A stretch of DNA of 15,519 bases, taken from NCBI GenBank assembly GCA_947306845.1, contig CAMZHP010000044.1, positions 1 through 15,519 on the forward strand. The letters are read 5' to 3'. Within the stretch, counting starts at the first letter, position 1. Each line of letters begins with the position of its first letter. The position numbers and the translations under genes were made by a program. Of the stretch, positions 7,101-14,233 are shown one piece after another. The stretch is from an uncultured Prevotellaceae bacterium (GTDB lineage Bacteria; Bacteroidota; Bacteroidia; Bacteroidales; Bacteroidaceae). The notes under the pieces were generated by a model. It did not search any database. It was not told the DNA's origin and was given only the letters and a program-made list of their open reading frames with translations.

Positions 7101-10100
7101 GACCCCAACGGCCTGGGCCTGCGCCATACGTTCGACAGAGAGATAAGCGGCCTGACCTTCTATGACCAAACCACCGCCATCGTGGCCGGACGCGTGGCCG
7201 GCGGCGACCCAGAGTATCAGAAGCCATTGGGACTGGGACAAGGCATAGCGAACATCGGCAAGGCAGTGCTCCGCCTGCAGTTGAGCAATGAGAACGGCTA
7301 CCTGAACGTGGCCGACCAAGACCCGGGCAGCACGGTGACCACCTATGACATCAGCGACACCGACCGCGTGTTCCAGTCGCAATACGGACGGGCCTTCGTG
7401 CCAGGCGGGAAGAACTACATCACCGTGGAGACCGACGCAGAGACGGGCGAATGGGTGGCACAGCTGCCGCCGCTGCGCTACGACGTGACCAGCGTGGTCT
7501 TCCCCTCACGCCCCGAGAGCGATGCCATCACCTCGCAGGACTTCAGCCTGCCTGTCATCGACGCCACCCACCCCGGTGCCTACTATACCGACTCCGTTGA
7601 GGTGGACGGCAAGTGGGAGAAATTCAACTACGAGGCCAGCGCGAAGATGGAGTACAAGTCTGTATCGACCATCGACCTGACGGAGAACGCCGACGGCAGC
7701 TTCGGCACGAAGAGCTACGAGGTGAAGGACATCAACGGCAAAACTCATCAGGTGCCGCTCTACGCGACCGACGAAGACGGCAACATGGTTCCCGATGCCG
7801 ACGGCAACGTACAGTACACCTTCGGCTATCCCGTCTATGAGGAGTTGGTAACCTATAAATACAAAATCTATGCCTATGAGCGCTACACCAACTACGACAG
7901 CGGCACTGCCGTCGTCAATGAGGTGCCGTTGGGAGGCAAGGTGGTGACCATCAAAAACCAGTATGCCTCCACCACCGGCGTGGTTCAGGAGAGTGGCGAG
8001 CTTGCGGATATCGTCGATGACAAGATAGAACTCGACAGCCTGGGCAAGGCCACCTATAAGTTCACCGCAGGCTTCCCCAACATCCAGGCTCCCTACACGC
8101 GAGGCCTGTCCATCAGTTACGACAACGACGGCACGGAGATGGGATGGAGCGGCAACGACACATTCCGTGTCATCGTGCTCGGAGGAGTGCCCACCGGCAA
8201 CAATTTCGTCACCGCCGGACCCGACAATGTGCTCATGGTGCTGCGCGACCCGCCAGGCTCGCACTCGAAGACCACTTGGCGCAAGGGAACGACCACTACC
8301 CATGTCTCCACAACCTCCCATGACTGGAAGAATGATTTGGGAGCCAGGGCTACCTTGCATTTGGGAGTGAGCTCGGATGTGGGCGTAGGAGGAGTCGGTG
8401 TCATACACCTTTCCAATCTTCAAAACAAGGTTGATATCACAGCCGGTGGTGACTTCCTGAAATCCCATATCCACAGCGAGACCACGGTCCACACAATGAC
8501 CGCCATACAGGACATCTCCACCAGCGACTCGCCGAATTTTGTGGGTGCTCCGGCCGATGTGTTCATTGGAACATCGACGAACCTCCTCTTCGGAGTCTGC
8601 CGGCAAGTGCACATCAAGTGGAACGAGGAAAACGGAACGCCTGAGATCATAAAGGAAGATGTCCTGGCGATGGACGAGCAATTCAGCACTTTCTTCAACT
8701 ATACGCAATACTACATCAAGGAGACGCTTATTCCCAACTTCAGGAAACTGCGCAACGCACTGCTTACGAAGGTCAGTGATGTGAGTCAGGTCAACCGTCC
8801 CGCCAAGGGCGGAGAGCCCATCTACGTCACCTCCCTGAGTGAGGATGACCCACACTATGGCTCGAACAACAGCGACAGCGAGGTGTGGGGCGACAAAGCC
8901 GTCGATTTCAGCCAGCTGAAGGACGGCGTCTATCGTGGCCCGTCATACACCTTGCTGCTGCCTGTGGACTATAAGCAAGACTTACAGGACATGGTCTTCT
9001 ACTACAACGAGCAAATCAGGAGGTGGGAGGAAGAACTGAAGTTGAATGAGCAAGCCAAGGTAGAGGCCATTGAGAACCGCAGCGAAATGCTCAGGGACAA
9101 CCACTCCTTCTCCACAGGCACCAGAATCACCAACGAGGTGACGACGACGCACAGCAGCTCAAAAATGAACTCCACCACCAAAGGGATCAACGTCGTGTTT
9201 AATGCAGAGACAGGCTATCTCTGGAGCGGATTCGGCCTCAGTGGAGTAGTGCATGAGACTTTTAACAAGAATTGGACTGACGGCAGTGAGGACATTGATG
9301 CCAACGATGCCACCATGGGCTATATCCTCTCAGAGGATGGAGACGGCTATTACGACTATCTGACGGTGGATGTCTTCGATGCCCCCGACGACAACGGCCC
9401 CATCTTCTACACACGCGGTGGCGCCACCAGCTGCCCCTACGAGGATGAGGACGTGACACAATACTACAAACCCGGAACGGTCATCGCAGAGAAGACGGTG
9501 CAGATAGAGAAGCCTGAGATAGAAGTGCAGACGCAACAGGTCACCGGTATTCCTGCAGGAGGCACCGGCACGGTCAAGCTGAACATACGCAACAACAGCG
9601 ACACGGATAGATCTGTGGTGTACGACCTCCTCGTCACGCCTCCCTCCAACCTCGACGGCCTGTCGGTGATGATGGATGGCGTCAGCCTGAACCGAGGCAT
9701 GTCAGTGAGGGTGAGTCCCGGAGAGACCATGGTGAAAACCCTTACCGTCAAGCAGACCAACCCCGACATCCTGAACTATGAGAACGTGACATTGCGCATG
9801 TCTTCGCAATGCGACAACGACCCGATGTCACCACGAGGCGAGGTGGCCGACTACGCCTCCTTCTCTGTCTATTTCCAGCCGACGTGCTCCGATATCAAGC
9901 TCGAATCGTCGCACTCATTGGTCAACACCGACACCGAGGGACCCGTCACCCTGTCCATGAGCGGCTACAACTATTCGATGACGACGCTGAAGGGCCTGCG
10001 ACTGCAATACAAGGCCGAGGGCGATGCCGACTTCCGCACGTTGCAGGAATACACCAAGGACGCCGCACGACTGGCCGCCGACCCCAACCTGAGAGAACTG

Positions 10101-13100
10101 CCATCGCTTGAGGGCACCAGCAAGCTGAACTACGTCATCGACCTGCGCACGGGCGACTTCGCCGACAAGACCTACGTCTTCCGTGCCATCACCGTGTGCG
10201 ACCAAGGCGGCAAGGAGGTGAACAATGAGAGTGAGGAGCTCACCATCGTGCGCGACATGACCCGCCCGATGCTCATCGCCACACCCAGTCCCGCCAACGG
10301 CATACTCACCAGCGCGGACGACCTGCTCATCACCTTCAACGAAGACATACAAGGCTCCATCCTGACCAAGCCCAACAACTTCGAAGTAGTGGGCGTGCTC
10401 AACGAGAGCGAGGTGGCCCATGACGTGGCACTGAGCCTGACGGACAATGCCAAGGCCAAGACCGAGACGACAGTCAACCTCAGCGGCAAGTCGTTTGCCG
10501 TCAGCTTCTGGATGAACTACGCCACCGACGGCACCCTGCTGACCCATGGCACGGCCGACAACAGTTTCTCCATCGCCATCGACGGTGGCAAGCTCGCCGT
10601 CATCGTGGCAGACACAACGGTGACCTCCACCGAGACACTGCCCGCCGGCAAGTGGCTTTACATGAATGTCAGCTACAACGCCGACTACAAGACCGTGAGT
10701 GCTGGTTACGCCATAGATGCCAGCACCGTGCAGCTCATCCCAGGCAGCAAGGTCAAAGCCTACGAATGCAACGGGCCTGTAACCCTCGGCGGCAACGGAC
10801 TCTCGGCCAAGGTGCAGGAACTCTCACTTTGGAACGGCAGCCGTTCGATGGCAGAGGCCCAAAGCACGATGTACACCACGAAGAACCGCTACACCGAAGG
10901 CCTGATGGCATACTGGCAGTTCGACGAGGGCCATGGCACCACGGCCACCGAATGTGTGCACAACCGCCACATGACGCTTCCCAGCCAGAACGCATGGTGG
11001 ATTGACGGCGACAACTACAACCTCGTGCTCGACGGCGCCCACGCCGCCGCCGCTGACATCAACAACCTGAACACCACCGACAGCGAGGACTATCTCGTCG
11101 AAACATGGTTCAAGGCCGATGACACCAACACTGCCGCCGCCTCCATCATGAGCACCCCCAAGATGGACCTGCGCCTCAACGCACAGGGACAGATGGAGCT
11201 GGAACTTGAGGACGGCGACGTGACTTCCGTCAGCAACAAGAACCTCGCCGACGGACAGTGGCACCATCTGGCCGTGAACGTGCTGAAAAGCACCAACGGC
11301 AATGGCAACATCTACCTCGACGGTCTGCTATGCAAGCAGATCGCGGGTTCGGCCATGCCATCTCTCTTCGGCGACCGTCTGATACTTGGCGGCCGGCGCC
11401 TGCAGGCTTCGCAGGGCGTTTACAGCATCACACAGAAGCTTCGAGGAGCCATCGACGAACTGCGCATCTGGAAGGGACGCAGAACCGCCGATGTCATCAA
11501 GAACAGCATGTTCTCGCGGCTGACGGGCGATGAAGCCGGGCTCGTGGCCTACTACCCCTTGGAGAAGAGCACACGCGACGCTTACAACCAGATAGTGACA
11601 ACCGTCACTATCGATGATGCCGTGCCACCCTCCGGCGACAACGCGCCACCCGCCATCGAACTCCTCGCCGCCGACAACACAGCAGTAGCCTCGATCAACT
11701 CACAACTCTCTGCCATCAACAGCGCTCCCCTGAAGTTGGCGCCCAAGATGGAGAACGTGGAGTTCAGTTTCGTGGCCAGCGAGCGCCAGATCAAGGTGAA
11801 CCTCGAAGAGCAGCCCGCCAAGATCGAGGGCTGCACCATCTACCTCACCGCCAAACGCGTGAAGGATGTCAACGGCAACGACGCACAGCCCATCACTTGG
11901 AGCGTCTTTGTGCAGCAGAACAAACTGCGCTGGCAGGAGGCCGACTTGACCGTGAACAAGAGCGACACCGAAGCCGCAGAGTTCACCGCCACCATTGAGA
12001 ACATCGGTTCCGAGAACGAGACATGGAGCATAAGCGGTATGCCCACATGGCTCTCCGCCAACACGGAGGGTGGGTCGCAGGCACCGCTCGCAACTACACG
12101 CCTCACCTTCACCGTCGATGCCAGCCTGCCTATCGGCACCTATGAGGCTACCATCACCCTGACAGGCACTCAGAACATACCCACCCCGCTCAACATCACC
12201 GTCATCAACGAGGGTGAGGCCCCGCAGTGGGAAGCGGTGCCCGGCGAGGCGACGATGACCATCGTGGGTGTGCTTGCCATAGACGGCATTCGGAGCAGTG
12301 ACACGAGGGACATGATAGGCGCATTCCAGGGAACCAAGTGTGTGGGTGTGGCACAGCCCCAATATTTCAGCCGTTACGACAGCTATTTCGTCACCATTGA
12401 CATCCAAGGCAACAGCGACGATGAAGGACAGCCACTGCAGTTCCAGGTTTACGATGCCTCCACAGGCATGACCTACCCCGTCGTCACAGCCACTATTGAC
12501 GGCAGCGTCACTCCGGTCAGCTTCGAGCAAGGCGCTCTCCTCGGACGCTATGCCCAGCCTGTCGTCTTCGATGCCACCGACCTGATGCTGCAGTCAATCG
12601 CACTCACGCAAGGTTGGAACTGGATCTCATTGGGAGTCACTTCCGAAGAGATGGGACTTGATGCCCTGTTGCCCAACACCGAAGGCGACCTCGCAACCGT
12701 CAAGAGTCGCAGCGCAGGCTATGCCATCCACGACGGTAGCCAATGGATAGGACGCCTCACTGCCATCGACAATGCCCAGATGTACATGGTGCAGGCCAAC
12801 ACGGCCACCACCGTCAGCGTCACCGGCACTCCTGTTGACCCGCTTGCCAACACCATATTCCTCAACAGCGGATGGAACTGGATACCCTACACCCCGCTCA
12901 GCACCATGTCGATAGCTGACGCATTCGCAGGATGGGACCCCGCCGTCGATGACATCATCAAGAGCCAGCACGCCGTTGCTTACTACGACGGCTATGAATG
13001 GGTAGGCTCGCTGCGCAGCATGGAGCCAGGCAAGGGATACATGGCACTCAGCGCCAACAACTTGGCATTCAACTATCCCACAAACTCTGTCAGAGACATC

Positions 13101-13592
13101 CGGCTGGCACCTGCCAAGAGCGGCAGCACTGAGCCGTCGCTCCCAGACCCGGGCATGGCAAACCAATACTCCTCCAACATGGTCGTGCTCGCACAAGTGA
13201 CCAGTCAGGGACATCCCCAGTCCGATGTCCAGGTGGCCATCCTCAGTGGCAACCAATGCCGCTCAACAGCCATCACCGACCATCAGGGCAAGATCTACCT
13301 CACCGTGCCTGGCGACACTCCCTGCCAGCTCACCATCAAGGTCAAGGACGGTGAGAATATCTACACCCTGCCCCAGCACATCGACTACGTCAATGATGCG
13401 GTCGTCGGCACCACACGCGCACCTTACATCATTAACCTCGACACTGCTACAGGCATCGAAGAAATGGAAAATGGTGAGTCTGTGAATGAAGAATGGTATG
13501 ACTTGGTGGGCCGTAAACTCAACAACACTCCCCACCAAAAAGGAATTTACATCGTGAATGGAAACAAACGCATAGTCAACAAAAAACAATAA
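4140..13592 (+). CDS. Giant multidomain secreted protein (about 3150 aa) with LamG, Ig-like and T9SS-type sorting domains
   Basis: The ATG at 4140 starts a signal peptide (MKAIQYLTFFERLFLTVMLF, likely cut after Ala28); an in-frame TTG upstream at 4095 would place extra residues before it and is rejected. Order of modules, by residue: 29-197 threefold beta-prism-like head with DLN/DMN/DVN-G-GG-IYL repeats, resembling MABP; 201-600 Ig/FnIII-like sandwiches; 602-634 plus 851-887 a carboxypeptidase-regulatory-like domain split by a LamG domain (about 641-817, YWTFDEG); 914-987 a second such regulatory domain; about 1000-1790 no assignable family, with two Ser/Thr/Gly-rich strand regions and a helical part between; 1791-1911 Ig-like; 2039-2105 plus 2537-2600 an SbsA-type Ig domain split by two LamG domains (2110-2264 and 2293-2473); 2597-2694 BACON-like; 2695-2814 and 3005-3102 domain X; two GWNW repeats (2825 and 2911); 3103-3150 a T9SS type A-like tail (WYDLVGRKL, then KGIYIVNGNKRI). 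No enzyme active site is recognised. Probably exported by Sec then T9SS, acting at the surface in binding to glycans or other cells; that role is inference. It leads a two-gene operon. Confidence 0.9.
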   Translation: MKAIQYLTFFERLFLTVMLFFTVTDVCADGYITDVAVIGLESGKGNTIKSKYRGDGWTVLDKDLNAGAHGWDIFLAYKTSSTDNPESGYITDICASTQNVNSFRYEGRTYYKAHSNSEFNGDMNRGSGGAFIYLYYTRDRVRLSSYGGLKRVMTKLSTTSSEEDGYPDTEAIYWRECSYSGICDVNRDVGGEFIYIQQHFTTQTLSLKNHPSFYSDLTYTGRELNLLENGSSDYGTMKYKVDDGNWVPWPRATAVGDHTVEYYLDGGTYADNSSSATKTVTIHPPVVKASSLTGVFSQADKTVTLIWSAGSLPGGYTDYSWVVYRGNTQIAQLDHDVRSYVDTQYENEKTETLYSVYYVSDNWEEGTKRDDAKATVTVNTTRTVPVNNLKADCQDDRVVLTWTSDGYEEGFGNKFKIYVGDDTQPINTITPTDYQTSFQWEHRSTDKHNDRVNLIDPETGVSYTEEPLNACSPLNYRVEGVIGDKTLNQATLERKAIGKGTVFYSLEASKGVYSGTVKLSWHVNRQGSEIAKTYIVERRKAESDEAWEVLHRMSSAEDYLFFTDETPLPGIYYDYQVTVQDKCDDGTIINYETTDIGYAKSTGSVSGRITYGSTGTSVMGADVVMKITGSSGETLEQYHSMYFTNTNGAVTWQYPSETYADEKLANGDFTVQLWLFPEVFSDSWFARFGENMALGMSATGQLCFSDGTNTLAFDDLSLRKNAYNHVALTRSGNTLTCFLMGKDADGIQVCKTATKQLSGSLSMTGANLFSLGHFKGFADEFRLWTKCLSEDEISENYDRLLVGNEAGLETYWTFDEGLRSQFFDYSRSGSTYHQHHGRVGSNAVTATVTPDDLALKAKTDKDGNYIIQGIPFTGEGTTYAVVPTMGVHEFNPTQALRHISNNSLVHNSVDFDDISSFPVRGVVYYEHTTIPVKDAYLYIDGIIASKDGESISTNDNGEFEVSVPIGDHFISVKLNGHEFLNGGRYPADPNGLGLRHTFDREISGLTFYDQTTAIVAGRVAGGDPEYQKPLGLGQGIANIGKAVLRLQLSNENGYLNVADQDPGSTVTTYDISDTDRVFQSQYGRAFVPGGKNYITVETDAETGEWVAQLPPLRYDVTSVVFPSRPESDAITSQDFSLPVIDATHPGAYYTDSVEVDGKWEKFNYEASAKMEYKSVSTIDLTENADGSFGTKSYEVKDINGKTHQVPLYATDEDGNMVPDADGNVQYTFGYPVYEELVTYKYKIYAYERYTNYDSGTAVVNEVPLGGKVVTIKNQYASTTGVVQESGELADIVDDKIELDSLGKATYKFTAGFPNIQAPYTRGLSISYDNDGTEMGWSGNDTFRVIVLGGVPTGNNFVTAGPDNVLMVLRDPPGSHSKTTWRKGTTTTHVSTTSHDWKNDLGARATLHLGVSSDVGVGGVGVIHLSNLQNKVDITAGGDFLKSHIHSETTVHTMTAIQDISTSDSPNFVGAPADVFIGTSTNLLFGVCRQVHIKWNEENGTPEIIKEDVLAMDEQFSTFFNYTQYYIKETLIPNFRKLRNALLTKVSDVSQVNRPAKGGEPIYVTSLSEDDPHYGSNNSDSEVWGDKAVDFSQLKDGVYRGPSYTLLLPVDYKQDLQDMVFYYNEQIRRWEEELKLNEQAKVEAIENRSEMLRDNHSFSTGTRITNEVTTTHSSSKMNSTTKGINVVFNAETGYLWSGFGLSGVVHETFNKNWTDGSEDIDANDATMGYILSEDGDGYYDYLTVDVFDAPDDNGPIFYTRGGATSCPYEDEDVTQYYKPGTVIAEKTVQIEKPEIEVQTQQVTGIPAGGTGTVKLNIRNNSDTDRSVVYDLLVTPPSNLDGLSVMMDGVSLNRGMSVRVSPGETMVKTLTVKQTNPDILNYENVTLRMSSQCDNDPMSPRGEVADYASFSVYFQPTCSDIKLESSHSLVNTDTEGPVTLSMSGYNYSMTTLKGLRLQYKAEGDADFRTLQEYTKDAARLAADPNLRELPSLEGTSKLNYVIDLRTGDFADKTYVFRAITVCDQGGKEVNNESEELTIVRDMTRPMLIATPSPANGILTSADDLLITFNEDIQGSILTKPNNFEVVGVLNESEVAHDVALSLTDNAKAKTETTVNLSGKSFAVSFWMNYATDGTLLTHGTADNSFSIAIDGGKLAVIVADTTVTSTETLPAGKWLYMNVSYNADYKTVSAGYAIDASTVQLIPGSKVKAYECNGPVTLGGNGLSAKVQELSLWNGSRSMAEAQSTMYTTKNRYTEGLMAYWQFDEGHGTTATECVHNRHMTLPSQNAWWIDGDNYNLVLDGAHAAAADINNLNTTDSEDYLVETWFKADDTNTAAASIMSTPKMDLRLNAQGQMELELEDGDVTSVSNKNLADGQWHHLAVNVLKSTNGNGNIYLDGLLCKQIAGSAMPSLFGDRLILGGRRLQASQGVYSITQKLRGAIDELRIWKGRRTADVIKNSMFSRLTGDEAGLVAYYPLEKSTRDAYNQIVTTVTIDDAVPPSGDNAPPAIELLAADNTAVASINSQLSAINSAPLKLAPKMENVEFSFVASERQIKVNLEEQPAKIEGCTIYLTAKRVKDVNGNDAQPITWSVFVQQNKLRWQEADLTVNKSDTEAAEFTATIENIGSENETWSISGMPTWLSANTEGGSQAPLATTRLTFTVDASLPIGTYEATITLTGTQNIPTPLNITVINEGEAPQWEAVPGEATMTIVGVLAIDGIRSSDTRDMIGAFQGTKCVGVAQPQYFSRYDSYFVTIDIQGNSDDEGQPLQFQVYDASTGMTYPVVTATIDGSVTPVSFEQGALLGRYAQPVVFDATDLMLQSIALTQGWNWISLGVTSEEMGLDALLPNTEGDLATVKSRSAGYAIHDGSQWIGRLTAIDNAQMYMVQANTATTVSVTGTPVDPLANTIFLNSGWNWIPYTPLSTMSIADAFAGWDPAVDDIIKSQHAVAYYDGYEWVGSLRSMEPGKGYMALSANNLAFNYPTNSVRDIRLAPAKSGSTEPSLPDPGMANQYSSNMVVLAQVTSQGHPQSDVQVAILSGNQCRSTAITDHQGKIYLTVPGDTPCQLTIKVKDGENIYTLPQHIDYVNDAVVGTTRAPYIINLDTATGIEEMENGESVNEEWYDLVGRKLNNTPHQKGIYIVNGNKRIVNKKQ
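4224..4733 (+). repeat. Threefold coding repeat: MABP-like beta-prism head of the giant protein
   Basis: Three internal copies share the pattern D-(L/M/V)-N-x-G/D-x-G-x-x-I-(F/Y)-(L/I): DLNAGAHGWDIFLAYK (Asp63), DMNRGSGGAFIYLYYTR (Asp122) and DVNRDVGGEFIYIQQHF (Asp184), spaced 59 and 62 residues apart. The first two repeats are preceded or followed by GYITDV/GYITDI. This matches the layout of MABP-type beta-prism domains, in which a GWTVLDKDLN-like stretch is followed by a G-rich turn and a IYL strand, and ITD(I/V) strands recur. The repeat is seen directly; the MABP name is a by-eye assignment. Confidence 0.6.
12588..13085 (+). repeat. Two GWNW coding repeats in the giant protein
   Basis: Two copies, offset by 86 residues, share IAL/IFL-x-(Q/S)-GWNWI(S/P), a later SADA/LDALL helix, a K-S-x-x-A-x-Y element, then (W)IG(R/S)L or VGSL and a Y-M strand: GWNW at residues 2825-2828 and 2911-2914. 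The repeats sit between the two copies of domain X. This GWNWIS module recurs in large Bacteroidota surface proteins, to my knowledge without an experimentally assigned role. Confidence 0.65.
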
Positions 13593-13594
13593 AC

Positions 13595-14233
13595 ATGATG
13601 CGCCGCACATATCTGCTCATCCTATTCTATTCCCTGCTCATTAGCATCGGTACAGCCAACGCACAGACCGCCGACCCCTTCCCCGAGGTGGCTGCCGGCA
13701 CCCTGCCATACACCATGAGCGTCACAGGCTATGTACGCCTCAACGGCCGCAAACTCACCAAGGACGACGGCCTCATCGTCGCCGCGTATCAGGGTGACCA
13801 GATACGCGGCAAGACCACGCCCTTCGACCCGTCGCCCGCCTACACCGACCTCATCATGCTCGATGTTTACGGCAACACCAATGGGGAGGCCATCACCTTC
13901 CACGTATATGCCAAAGACCCCTATTCACAGGGGGGTGAAGAGGGAGGCAAGCTCTACATCGTCGATCAAGACCTTACTTTCCAGAACAACGCCATCGTGG
14001 GAACCCTGCGGCAGCCCTACTATATCGACCTCACCGACTTCATTCTCGGTGATGTCAACCGCGACGGAAAAATCACAGTTACCGACGTGATGGGTGCCGT
14101 GTCGATTACCTTGGGCAACGACAACGAGGCCCCCCACCGCTTCGACCATGTCGCAGCCGACTTCAACAGCGACAATGCTGTCAATGTCACCGATATCATG
14201 GGCATTGTCAAATATTTGCTTAAAGGGCAATAA
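13595..14233 (+). CDS. Small secreted protein with dockerin-type calcium-binding C-terminus
   Basis: A 212-residue protein beginning 2 bases after the stop of the giant gene, hence very probably co-transcribed and perhaps translationally coupled; no Shine-Dalgarno is present. Two Met codons lie at 13595 and 13598 and either could be used. Residues 1-23 form a signal peptide ending ANA before Gln24; there is no lipobox Cys. Residues about 29-148 are a copy of domain X also found twice in the giant protein: compare NAIVGTLRQPYYIDL here with DAVVGTTRAPYIINL there. The C-terminus is a dockerin-like pair of F-hand loops: DVNRDGKITVTD (153-164) and DFNSDNAVNVTD (189-200), each with Asp/Asn at loop positions 1, 3, 5 and Asp at 12, followed by helices ending KYLLKG. 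Unlike its neighbour it lacks a T9SS tail. No cohesin is recognised in the window, so the dockerin's partner is unknown. Export and calcium binding are well supported, function is not. Confidence 0.9.
   Translation: MMRRTYLLILFYSLLISIGTANAQTADPFPEVAAGTLPYTMSVTGYVRLNGRKLTKDDGLIVAAYQGDQIRGKTTPFDPSPAYTDLIMLDVYGNTNGEAITFHVYAKDPYSQGGEEGGKLYIVDQDLTFQNNAIVGTLRQPYYIDLTDFILGDVNRDGKITVTDVMGAVSITLGNDNEAPHRFDHVAADFNSDNAVNVTDIMGIVKYLLKGQ

Noticed and set aside
7506..8855. Long minus-strand open frame (449 codons) inside the giant gene
   Set aside because: It lies fully antisense to well-recognised secreted-protein sequence, gives a Gly/Val/His-rich composition typical of shadow frames in GC-rich genes, and shows no recognisable motif.
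13595..14233. Cellulosome component
   Set aside because: The dockerin loops are real, but there is no catalytic glycoside hydrolase module and no cohesin in the window, so the cellulosome label would be unsupported.
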